This document shows positions 1-5,542 of a stretch of 7,930 bases of DNA, piece by piece. The position numbers and the translations under genes are program-made. Position 1 is the first letter of the stretch, and the number at the start of each line of letters is the position of its first letter. A model generated the notes under the pieces. The model was not told the DNA's origin and ran no database searches. It saw only the letters and a list, made by a program, of their open reading frames with translations. Origin of the DNA: Chloroflexota bacterium. Its GTDB lineage: Bacteria; Chloroflexota; Dehalococcoidia; RBG-13-53-26. The stretch covers positions 1 to 7,930 of the forward strand of contig JAUWXW010000062.1 in the NCBI GenBank assembly GCA_030616195.1, read 5' to 3'.

Positions 1-948
1 CCAAAGAACGTAGTCGTCTAGGTCCTGGTCGTAATATCCCAGGCTATGGTATATCTCTCGTAACCTGGCCTCGTCTATGGTCCTCATATCCCACCAACGC
101 CTCACGTCAACCCTGGTGGGTATCGCTCTCACTAGCTGCAACAAATTCTCTTGCCAGAAGCCAGAGTACCCCATAGTCTTGTAGGCCATCTTAGCATCAT
201 CGTCGCCGATGAGCTTTCTGCGATGGAGATCGCCAAGCTCGAACCTCCCCGGCTGCCGCCAGTGACTAAACCAGTACCTACTGCCCCAAAGGTCGGGCTC
301 CTCATCCTTGATCCCTACCTTCGCGAACGGCTCACTTAGCCATCCGGGTAGGTCGAAAAACTCCTTCCACCTGGCTATAACGTCAGGGTCGAAGGCAGAG
401 AAGTCAGCGAACCGCACCATATCAGCAAGCGGCGGCACTTGCCAGAATAACTTGAGCATACTGTCAGCGTCCTCCTCGGAGTAGCCCATGCGCTCCAGGT
501 TTTCCTTAGCCTTCTCCTGGCTATCAAATTTCCGGAGGAAAAGGTCTCTGAAATCGCCCTCTTTGGGGATAGCCCGGTAAGCGTCGATGAGGTTCTGGAT
601 CTGATCATCTCGATAGCCCAGGTCTGCTAGGTTGTCCTTGGTCTGCTCAATCGTCATACTCCCACGAAAAAGGGCGGTAACAGCTTCGATAGGGATAATC
701 CTGGTCTGTCTCGCCGCATTTGACGACCTGTGAGCCACCAAATCAGCCCAGGGTTGTAAGCCGGCGGAAATAAACGGGCCGAGAAACATATAAATTACAA
801 AGCCGAGGAGCGCACCTGCTTGACCGCCCGCCTCTCCTAAAAGCTCTTTAACCTCATCGGCCTGTTCCTGCCCCATCTCGCCCTTTGCTACCTTTGTGTC
901 CACATAGCCACCGATGCCGGTATGAAGCTCTTGACCGACGGTATCCAT
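1..948 (-). CDS. Large virion-associated-like protein with 'GY' helical repeats (partial, C-terminus beyond left edge)
   Basis: The frame is open from 1023 to the window edge and no stop is seen, so the C-terminus is missing. The first in-frame ATG is at 948, preceded by GAGG at a spacing of 5. However, the same frame upstream of it (1023-949) encodes a convincing hydrophobic segment (IAAFHIAGFFILPIKWAIKF), and that continues, through one TAG, the 45-aa ORF at 1024-1161. The true start may therefore be at 1161. A second hydrophobic stretch (GALLGFVIYMFLGPFISAG) lies near residues 50-70 from ATG948. The rest is helical and charged, with four short motifs of the type L/M-G-Y followed by acidic residues (near residues 111, 155, 260 and 304), often followed by a hydrophobic helix ending in IP or VP. 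It also has a W/R-rich block (YWFSHWRQP, RVDVRRWW). I have an impression of similar large proteins beside capsid genes in uncultivated viruses, but I cannot assign a function. A membrane-associated virion protein is plausible. Confidence 0.7.
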   Translation of the reverse strand, partial: MDTVGQELHTGIGGYVDTKVAKGEMGQEQADEVKELLGEAGGQAGALLGFVIYMFLGPFISAGLQPWADLVAHRSSNAARQTRIIPIEAVTALFRGSMTIEQTKDNLADLGYRDDQIQNLIDAYRAIPKEGDFRDLFLRKFDSQEKAKENLERMGYSEEDADSMLKLFWQVPPLADMVRFADFSAFDPDVIARWKEFFDLPGWLSEPFAKVGIKDEEPDLWGSRYWFSHWRQPGRFELGDLHRRKLIGDDDAKMAYKTMGYSGFWQENLLQLVRAIPTRVDVRRWWDMRTIDEARLREIYHSLGYYDQDLDDYVLW

Positions 949-1023
949 AACCGCCTCAGTACCGAACTTGATAGCCCACTTGATCGGCAGGATAAAAAAC
1001 CCTGCGATGTGGAAGGCGGCTAT

Positions 1024-1161
1024 CTATAGGGTTATCCAGTTATTGTCACCCTGGGACTTGGCGGCGGCCCTCTCAGCGTAACGCTGATCCAGCCCCAGCC
1101 CTTCGACAGTCCGCAGGAACTCACTGATCTGTTCTTCCTGGTTTTGATCATTCGGCAGCAT
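1024..1161 (-). CDS. 45-aa ORF ending in TAG, probably the N-terminal part of the following large protein
   Basis: This ORF is 45 codons long. It starts with ATG at 1161, directly after the TAA of the Trp-rich gene, with an excellent GAGGAGG Shine-Dalgarno 5 nt upstream, so initiation here is well supported. The product is hydrophilic and acidic at first (MLPNDQNQEEQISEF), probably helical, and ends in NNWITL before TAG at 1026-1024. The following codons continue in the same frame without another stop and immediately encode a transmembrane-like segment. No canonical start codon with a ribosome site lies at that junction. Either the ORF is a separate small protein and the large one begins at ATG948, or this is the N-terminus of one protein interrupted by an amber codon (readthrough, suppression, mutation or sequence error). 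The second reading seems more natural because the hydrophobic segment is otherwise untranslated. Confidence 0.6.
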   Translation of the reverse strand: MLPNDQNQEEQISEFLRTVEGLGLDQRYAERAAAKSQGDNNWITL

Positions 1162-1815
1162 TTAATCCTCCTCCCACCAGATACGGTTGATAAACTCCTC
1201 GATTGCCCACCAGAAGGGGAGCGCGGCAAAGGAGAGGAACGCTCCGGCCATGCCACCAAACCAGCCGGCGGGGTCTACTGAAATATCATCAATATCCTTG
1301 AACCTCGCCCTGATCCAGTCCCATATAGCATCGAAGGTAGGAAAAGAGGGGATCTGGATCTGAGCGATCAGATCCTTGACGTAGTCAACCACATAGTCCC
1401 AGACCTCCCAGGGCTTCACGATGTCAGGGGGGATCAGGGCGTACACCCGATCCCTGATCATTATCCAGATGTTAAATTCCGGGTCCCTCAGCCAGTTGAA
1501 GTAGGTATCAATGAAATTCCAGAAGTATGCTGTAACCCAGTCCCAGGGGTTCAGCCCAGCAAAAAAGTATACTCTGATCCTCTCATAGATAGTCTCCCAA
1601 CTGAGAAGATCCAGCAGGGAACTTCTGACTTCCTCGAACCAGCGCCCGAGCATGACTACCTCGAACTGGAGACTGTTGAACCACCAGGCGATGTCCTCGA
1701 ACTTGTCAGCGCACCAGTCCCCAAGGTAGGGAAATTCCCTGGCGGTATCGGCTAGGGACCTAAAGGTTTTATAGAATAGCCAGAGGATATTCGAGATTAT
1801 ACCGAGGAGCCACAT
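1162..1815 (-). CDS. Tryptophan-rich, membrane-interacting protein (217 aa), function unknown
   Basis: The protein has 217 residues, starts with ATG at 1815 downstream of AGGTAGGTGA, and ends in TAA abutting the next ATG. I count 21 Trp residues, close to one in ten, plus many Phe and Tyr, spread along the whole chain in pairs and clusters (AWWF, NPWDW, PFWW, IWW). The N-terminus (WLLGIISNILWLFYKTF) is amphipathic or membrane-inserting, and near residues 185-205 a small-residue and aromatic stretch (GGMAGAFLSFAALPFWWAI) could be a membrane segment. Between them are aromatic helices rich in Asp, Glu and Arg, consistent with lying at a bilayer interface. No catalytic motif is visible. Its position between small membrane-type genes and a large protein with hydrophobic segments suggests a component of an internal virion membrane or a lysis or DNA-delivery apparatus. 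That is inference from composition and context only. Confidence 0.8.
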   Translation of the reverse strand: MWLLGIISNILWLFYKTFRSLADTAREFPYLGDWCADKFEDIAWWFNSLQFEVVMLGRWFEEVRSSLLDLLSWETIYERIRVYFFAGLNPWDWVTAYFWNFIDTYFNWLRDPEFNIWIMIRDRVYALIPPDIVKPWEVWDYVVDYVKDLIAQIQIPSFPTFDAIWDWIRARFKDIDDISVDPAGWFGGMAGAFLSFAALPFWWAIEEFINRIWWEED

Positions 1816-1822
1816 CGCTCAC

Positions 1823-1954
1823 CTACCTTGAGAGAATGGTGATCTCTACCTCTGCGGCCTCGGTCTTTTCCACCACCTTCTCTATCTGCTTCTTGATTGC
1901 GATAGCCTCCTCATCGGTAGTGTCCGACAGCATGACCCTGATGATCGCCCTCAT
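1823..1954 (-). CDS. Small hypothetical protein (43 aa)
   Basis: The gene starts with ATG at 1954 behind a near-perfect AAAGGAGG Shine-Dalgarno (spacing about 6 to 7) and ends in TAG at 1825-1823, 7 nt before the Trp-rich gene. The strong ribosome site and tight coupling make it a credible gene despite its size. The product looks like a compact beta-alpha-beta unit: a strand (RAIIRVML), a charged helix (DEEAIAIKKQIEKVVEK) and a closing strand (VEITILS). There is no signal peptide, membrane segment or metal site. I do not recognise the family. Confidence 0.7.
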   Translation of the reverse strand: MRAIIRVMLSDTTDEEAIAIKKQIEKVVEKTEAAEVEITILSR

Positions 1955-2069
1955 ATTGCACCTCCTTTATTCATGGGTGGAGCCGGTGAAGGAAACCCCA
2001 CCGCCGGTAGATACTCGGCAAAGGAAGGAACACCGGCTCCACCATAAGCCCCGCACCAGGGCTACCACC
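1955..2069 (-). promoter_or_regulatory. Intergenic element with 13-bp perfect inverted repeat (RNA hairpin)
   Basis: This 115-nt gap is the longest between the genes of the cluster. GGTGGAGCCGGTG at 1976-1988 is the exact reverse complement of 2031-2043. The 42-nt loop holds an inner 4-bp stem (2003-2006 with 2016-2019). In the transcript the hairpin ends 21 nt before the 43-aa gene's start, just upstream of its Shine-Dalgarno. There is no T-run after the stem in either direction, so it is not a simple intrinsic terminator. A 24-codon ORF (ATG at 2045, TGA at 1973-1971) coincides with the hairpin, but its ribosome site is weak. Possible roles are an RNA-processing or stability element, an attenuator, a protein-binding site or a mobile palindromic element. 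Confidence 0.6.
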
Positions 2070-2297
2070 TTAGTATATCACCTTGATGATGGTTGTGCAG
2101 ATGATGATGATGGTGATCAGGGTGATAAACCCCACGACTCTCCCGAAGGCGTAGTAGTGATACTCCTTGCGCGGGGTGTATTCGGCCTGCTTGGTGCAGC
2201 GATACCTGGCCCACCAGGGGCAAGCGGTCTCCGCCCATCCCAGGACGAAGGCGTGCCACTCCTCGCTGGTGTCCATGAAAGAAAAGGGCATCTTCAC
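2070..2297 (-). CDS. Small protein with C-terminal transmembrane segment (75 aa)
   Basis: The likely start is GTG at 2297, one base after the TAG of the 54-aa gene, with GAGGAGGAGG about 8 nt upstream. The alternative ATG at 2291 would remove two residues. The N-terminal 50 residues are soluble and aromatic (EEWHAFVLGWAE, CPWWARYRC) with two Cys. A strongly hydrophobic C-terminal anchor rich in Ile and Thr (VGFITLITIIIICTTIIKV) follows, and the protein ends in TAA. This is a tail-anchored layout, soluble domain first and membrane segment last. A role in a virion membrane or in lysis would fit the neighbours (a two-helix membrane protein upstream and a Trp-rich protein downstream), but no family is recognised. 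Confidence 0.7.
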   Translation of the reverse strand: MKMPFSFMDTSEEWHAFVLGWAETACPWWARYRCTKQAEYTPRKEYHYYAFGRVVGFITLITIIIICTTIIKVIY

Positions 2298-2298
2298 C

Positions 2299-2463
2299 CT
2301 ACCGCCTCCTCCTCTTCTCGATCCGGGACTTTAGCTCGTAGCCCCCCAGCCCGGAGATGGCAACCAGGGCGAGGCCGAGGAGGGCGCCATCAATGCCCTG
2401 CCACAGGGCGATCCCCTCCAGGGTGACGATGGCGATGATGGCGATGATCGGTGTTGCCCGCAT
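2299..2463 (-). CDS. Small holin-like two-helix membrane protein (54 aa)
   Basis: The gene starts with ATG at 2463, 8 nt after the previous stop, with AAGGAG 4 nt upstream, and ends in TAG at 2301-2299, which nearly touches the next GTG. The product has two hydrophobic helices (TPIIAIIAIVTLEGIAL and ALLGLALVAISGLGGY) joined by a short WQGIDG turn, and a strongly basic tail (KSRIEKRRRR). Two short helices, a tight turn and a charged C-terminus are typical of small holins. They also fit small membrane proteins of tailless viruses with an internal membrane. There is no adjacent lysozyme or endolysin, so the holin reading is tentative. Confidence 0.75.
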   Translation of the reverse strand: MRATPIIAIIAIVTLEGIALWQGIDGALLGLALVAISGLGGYELKSRIEKRRRR

Positions 2464-2471
2464 AGGTCTCC

Positions 2472-2945
2472 TTAAACTACTAGCCCGTATGATTTTGCCG
2501 CTGGCGGTGCTTCTATTTCCCCCTCGCCATAGAGGCTCAAGGCATAGTTGGCAATAAGAGTGTATGTTTTCTGTCCCGGACTAAACTGGTCAAAATGCTT
2601 ATAGTAAACTCCTGCATACCCTGCGCTATCAGTCTCTATATACCCACCACTAAAATAACACCCGATATAATCCCCAACCTGGACATCAATAGACAGGCCT
2701 GGGAATGTCTGCTTACTACCCGAGGCGACATTGCCAATGGTGGCAGAGTCTCGAAGGGTGAAATCGGGAGGCGTGCCGTAGAATGTCCCCACCTTCACCC
2801 CGACACCTGAGGTGAAAAACCAGAGCTCCACTTTGGTAATTGTCCCAGAGGCATTGGCTGGGTTATCAAGACATACATAAGTCCAAAGTGAGTCTATGAT
2901 GGTGGCTCTGTCTATGGCATCAGGCCCAATATCTATATCAGCCAT
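2472..2945 (-). CDS. Beta-rich virion or fibre protein (157 aa)
   Basis: The gene starts with ATG at 2945 with AAGGAGG 4 nt upstream, overlapping the end of the fibre gene's stop region, and ends in TAA. The sequence alternates short strands and Gly/Asp/Ser turns throughout. It has an early DNPANASGTI segment followed by a strand (KVELWFF), a central block (GSKQTFPGLSIDVQVGDYIG) and a late ANYALSLYGEGE strand. This is a beta-sandwich pattern, and I recall similar sequences among putative phage fibre or adsorption proteins, without a named family. It is third in a run of three beta-rich proteins, so a receptor-binding or decoration role is likely. No enzymatic residues are evident. Confidence 0.75.
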   Translation of the reverse strand: MADIDIGPDAIDRATIIDSLWTYVCLDNPANASGTITKVELWFFTSGVGVKVGTFYGTPPDFTLRDSATIGNVASGSKQTFPGLSIDVQVGDYIGCYFSGGYIETDSAGYAGVYYKHFDQFSPGQKTYTLIANYALSLYGEGEIEAPPAAKSYGLVV

Positions 2946-2954
2946 TATCCCTCC

Positions 2955-4007
2955 TTATATCACCGGCTCCTTACAATGCAGTAGCACCGTCAAGTCTGCT
3001 CCCGTTACTGTGCTGCCCACCTGGTCAATGTCCATGGTAAGCTCCGCGGCAGCAGCCAGGGCGGTATCGGAAAAAATATGGTTATCGTCCTCAGTAGTCC
3101 CGGCGATGTCTATCTCCGGCTTGGTGGTAAACACGGTAGTCCCATCCTCGTTTATATCAACGATTAGCGCGGCGCCGGTGGGGGCTGTTTTTACATGAAG
3201 CTCCACATCCTCTATGATAGTAGCCCGCTTCATGCGAAAGGTAGGCCCTTGCTCTGTCCCTGTGGCTACATCCCCTGGCACGAACCACACATAGGTTCTA
3301 GGGACATAGAGTATATCTGCACCACCAGACTGGTGGGAGGCTTCATGGGCTTTAGGAGGCTGATCATCGGCAAGCTCACCACTTAGCCCTGCCACGCTTA
3401 TCTCCGCTCCGCCCCCATTCTCATGCAGGGCCGCAAGGTGCTGGTGGTTGTGATCGGACCTTGCGAAACTATGGGCAGACCCCTCTGCATCGGCGGCTTC
3501 ACTGATAGAGCCGGCTGCTGCACAGTCCAGGGGATCACTGCCATCTTCGGGATCATGGCTGTCCTTGTGGGCTTTAGGGGGCTGATCATCGGCAAGCTCA
3601 CCACTTAGCCCTGCCACGCTTATCTCCGCTCCGCCACCATTCTCATGCAGGGCCGCTAGGTGCTGGTGGTTATGATCGGACCTCGCGAAACTATGGGCAG
3701 ACCCCTCTGCATCGGCGGCTTCACTGATAGAGCCGGGTGCCGCACAGTCCAGGGGATCACTGCCATCTTCGGGATCATGGCTGTCCTTGTGGGCCGCAGG
3801 GACAGGAGCCTCCGCTACCCACTCCCCGGCAACATTATCCCATATTAACGCCTCATTGTCTGCGGGCGCAGGGACATTGACATCACCAATGTCATTTAGC
3901 GCATCAACAGTTTCCACGATGTATTGCGCTCCTGTGGCGGATACCTTGATCGGTCTCCACTCTTGGCCTGCATCATACCAGCCACAGCCTAACACTCCTT
4001 CGCCCAT
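2955..4007 (-). CDS. Fibre or spike protein with tandemly duplicated 74-residue repeat (350 aa)
   Basis: An ATG at 4028 gives 357 aa, but the ATG at 4007 is preferred. It sits 5 nt behind a GAGGAGG Shine-Dalgarno and avoids overlap with the 242-aa gene, whereas ATG4028 has no comparable site. The N-terminal ~45 residues (GCGWYDAGQEWRPIKV onward) look like a virion-attachment region. Residues ~73-220 are two almost identical 74-residue units rich in His and Asp, each with HDPEDGSDPLDCAA, SFARSDHNHQHLAALHENGG and EISVAGLSGELADDQPP. A partial third unit (HEASHQSGGADIL) follows. The His/Gly/Asp pattern resembles repeat segments in tail-fibre-like receptor-binding proteins, which usually form trimeric, sometimes metal-binding shafts. 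The C-terminal ~120 residues are a beta-rich domain (strands such as ATIIEDVELHVKTAP and ADLTVLLHCKEPVI) that probably forms the tip or an assembly domain. Confidence 0.85.
   Translation of the reverse strand: MGEGVLGCGWYDAGQEWRPIKVSATGAQYIVETVDALNDIGDVNVPAPADNEALIWDNVAGEWVAEAPVPAAHKDSHDPEDGSDPLDCAAPGSISEAADAEGSAHSFARSDHNHQHLAALHENGGGAEISVAGLSGELADDQPPKAHKDSHDPEDGSDPLDCAAAGSISEAADAEGSAHSFARSDHNHQHLAALHENGGGAEISVAGLSGELADDQPPKAHEASHQSGGADILYVPRTYVWFVPGDVATGTEQGPTFRMKRATIIEDVELHVKTAPTGAALIVDINEDGTTVFTTKPEIDIAGTTEDDNHIFSDTALAAAAELTMDIDQVGSTVTGADLTVLLHCKEPVI
3347..3568 (-). repeat. Tandem 222-bp repeat, copy 2 in reading order
   Basis: This copy lies directly beside the equal-length copy at 3569-3790, offset by exactly 222 nt (74 codons). 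By eye about seven bases differ, so the copies are roughly 97% identical, which suggests a recent duplication or ongoing homogenisation. The reading frame is kept. It encodes the second His/Asp-rich shaft unit of the fibre protein. Confidence 0.9.
3569..3790 (-). repeat. Tandem 222-bp repeat, copy 1 in reading order
   Basis: This is the partner of the copy at 3347-3568. Similarity stops abruptly near 3790, where the sequence diverges into the fibre's N-terminal part. On the other side, after 3347, only a short His-Gly-Asp motif resembling the unit's start persists. The duplication is in frame and expands the fibre shaft by one unit. Confidence 0.9.
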
Positions 4008-4017
4008 CGTTGCCTCC

Positions 4018-4746
4018 TCACGGCTCATTCTGGGTTATGATCACATCATCAACATAGCTTACCTTAGCTGCATCTGCGGGGTTTTGGAGCTTAATCTGCA
4101 CCTGGAGGAAGGGGCTGACAACAGCACCTGCATTCCAGGGAATAAGACCAGCCATGCTATAAGGCTCACTATTCAAAATAACATCAACGAACTCCATGGC
4201 CTCCAAATCAACCACGAGTTTCAGGGTGTTAAAGGCGTATTCTCTGGGGTAAGGATTAACGCCGGTAGCGAAAACATGCCAGTTCATGTCTGTCCCGTAA
4301 TACTCCAGGGTCTTATCTGGCTGGTTATACCTTACAGCGTAATATGCCCTGGTAGCGCCATCATAATAATAAAGACTGCACTCCAATATGGTATTGGAGG
4401 TGGAGAGCGTAAAGGAGAACTCTAGCCCTAGCTTAGAGACAGTAGGGACAGCCATATAGTGGGTTATATAAGAGAGAAAATCCGTAGTAGCACTTGTAGC
4501 CAACTTGCATGAGAACGCACCATTTCGCTTATAGACAGTAGACCAGGTGGGGTAATCGGCTCCGATAGTGGCCCCCTTTATCCAGGCCCCAAGCCCGCCC
4601 TCAAAGCCGTCAAGCCATATCACATCGCCCCTGCGATCAAAGGTGACAATAGAGCTAAGCCTGGCAGCAAGCTCCGCCAGGTCAATGCCGCCATAGACGG
4701 TTGTTCTGGGGGCCATTTCAGCCCAATCCTTTGTACCGTGTGCCAT
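4018..4746 (-). CDS. Lectin-like beta-sandwich spike or adsorption protein (242 aa)
   Basis: The gene starts with ATG at 4746, one base after the TAA of the 140-aa gene, with a GGGGAG somewhat far upstream (about 11 nt), and ends in TGA. The N-terminal 45 residues are helical (YGGIDLAELAARLSS) and may join it to the particle. From about residue 45 (FEGGLGAW) a ~190-residue all-beta domain follows with many aromatic strands (ECSLYYYDGATRAYYAVRY, EYYGTDMNWHVF, NTLKLVVDLE) and a closing VSYVDDVIIT strand. The FEGGLGAW opening, dense Tyr/Trp strands and the terminal VDDV strand resemble concanavalin-A/LamG-like carbohydrate-binding folds. This is pattern recognition, not a confirmed match. Placement just before the fibre gene supports host recognition. 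Confidence 0.75.
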   Translation of the reverse strand: MAHGTKDWAEMAPRTTVYGGIDLAELAARLSSIVTFDRRGDVIWLDGFEGGLGAWIKGATIGADYPTWSTVYKRNGAFSCKLATSATTDFLSYITHYMAVPTVSKLGLEFSFTLSTSNTILECSLYYYDGATRAYYAVRYNQPDKTLEYYGTDMNWHVFATGVNPYPREYAFNTLKLVVDLEAMEFVDVILNSEPYSMAGLIPWNAGAVVSPFLQVQIKLQNPADAAKVSYVDDVIITQNEP

Positions 4747-4747
4747 G

Positions 4748-5170
4748 TTACTTCGTACTCCCCTTTGGTCTAACCCCCAGGAGCTTCAACAGGGTATCCA
4801 ATACTCCCTGCTGCACCCTCCACGGCTCCCGGATCTCCTGGGGCAGTATCGAGAAGCGGAAGGTGAGGGTGTGGGGGAAGGCATCATCCTCATTCCACCC
4901 TATCAGAGTAAAGGGAGCATCACCCTTATTTATCAGGAAATGCTCCCTTATCTCGTGTATGTAATTGTCCCAGTTATAGTCAGCCCCCTCATTCGAGGGC
5001 CACCGGGGAGTGAGAGCCTGGCGCACTCTGCCATGAGCCAGGCCAGCGCAACCCCTGGGGAACTGGACACTTACAAAGTGAACTATCCCCGTACCAATGT
5101 CAACGTCCTGCTCTAGCGGGGCGGTCTTAGTGGTGGTGGCCGGGATAGTGAGGTCGTAGAGGAAGTCCAC
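4748..5170 (-). CDS. Beta-rich minor capsid or spike candidate (140 aa)
   Basis: The gene starts with GTG at 5170, with GGAGG 9 nt upstream inside the end of the 119-aa gene, and ends in TAA one base before the next ATG. The protein opens with DFLYDLTIPATTTKTAP, then alternates strands and turns (GIVHFVSVQFPRGCAGLAHGRV, INKGDAPFTLIGWNEDDAFP, TLTFRFSIL). This is consistent with a single jelly-roll-like sandwich, followed by a short C-terminal helix (VLDTLLKLLGV). It is second after the capsid gene, where small jelly-roll viruses encode penton, spike or other minor capsid proteins. It is in the same reading frame as the 119-aa gene, with only TAG and one codon between them, but its own ribosome site indicates a separate product. 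Confidence 0.75.
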   Translation of the reverse strand: MDFLYDLTIPATTTKTAPLEQDVDIGTGIVHFVSVQFPRGCAGLAHGRVRQALTPRWPSNEGADYNWDNYIHEIREHFLINKGDAPFTLIGWNEDDAFPHTLTFRFSILPQEIREPWRVQQGVLDTLLKLLGVRPKGSTK

Positions 5171-5173
5171 AAT

Positions 5174-5533
5174 CTACGGCCTCCATCCTGCCGGTAGGGG
5201 CCGCCACATGACCAGGACCCCATCAACGTGACTACCTACATCAACGTAGATCCCCCTGGGGCAAAGGATAGGCTCAGGGGGATCTAGTGGAACCGCCTGG
5301 CCTCCAACGGGATCTTGCAGGATAACCACTACATTCCCGCTCGTACTGTCGCCATCGTAGATAGTGGCTGAACCAGCACCTCTAAGGCTGAGGTGAGCGT
5401 AGATAAGCTCAGAGGGTACTTTACTCACCACCTGGTCTACTCTAACCCAGGTCCAGCCAGCATACCCCTTCTCGTACCAGGGATGTGTACCCCTCTTGAG
5501 GTCGTCGGGCGACCCCCGCATCTTCATAACCAC
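5174..5533 (-). CDS. Small beta-sandwich virion protein candidate (119 aa)
   Basis: The start is taken as GTG at 5533, 5 nt behind AGGAGG, which overlaps the capsid gene's TAG. ATGs at 5527 and 5521 are less well spaced. After a polar N-terminus the chain shows regular strands: GWTWVRVDQV, ELIYAHLSLRGAGSATIYD, NVVVILQDP, ILCPRGIYVDVG and GVLVMWRPL, ending in TAG. The final strand and short tail look like a complete small sandwich domain, so a true stop is likely despite the open frame beyond. Its position beside the capsid gene suggests a minor capsid, cement or penton protein. No known family can be named from sequence alone. Confidence 0.75.
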   Translation of the reverse strand: MVMKMRGSPDDLKRGTHPWYEKGYAGWTWVRVDQVVSKVPSELIYAHLSLRGAGSATIYDGDSTSGNVVVILQDPVGGQAVPLDPPEPILCPRGIYVDVGSHVDGVLVMWRPLPAGWRP

Positions 5534-5542
5534 AGCGACCTC

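Noticed and set aside
2062..2259. His-rich 65-codon minus-strand ORF with an HHHHHH-like run
   Set aside because: It is the +1 shadow of the 75-aa tail-anchored protein, and the His run comes from reading Ile codons out of frame.
1836..2426. Plus-strand 196-codon ORF
   Set aside because: It overlaps four minus-strand genes that have good Shine-Dalgarno sites and sensible hydrophobicity. Its own product is low-complexity and rich in Pro, Arg and His, as expected for an antisense shadow.
3787..4425. Plus-strand 212-codon ORF
   Set aside because: It is antisense to the lectin-like and fibre genes, with no ribosome site and no coherent domain.
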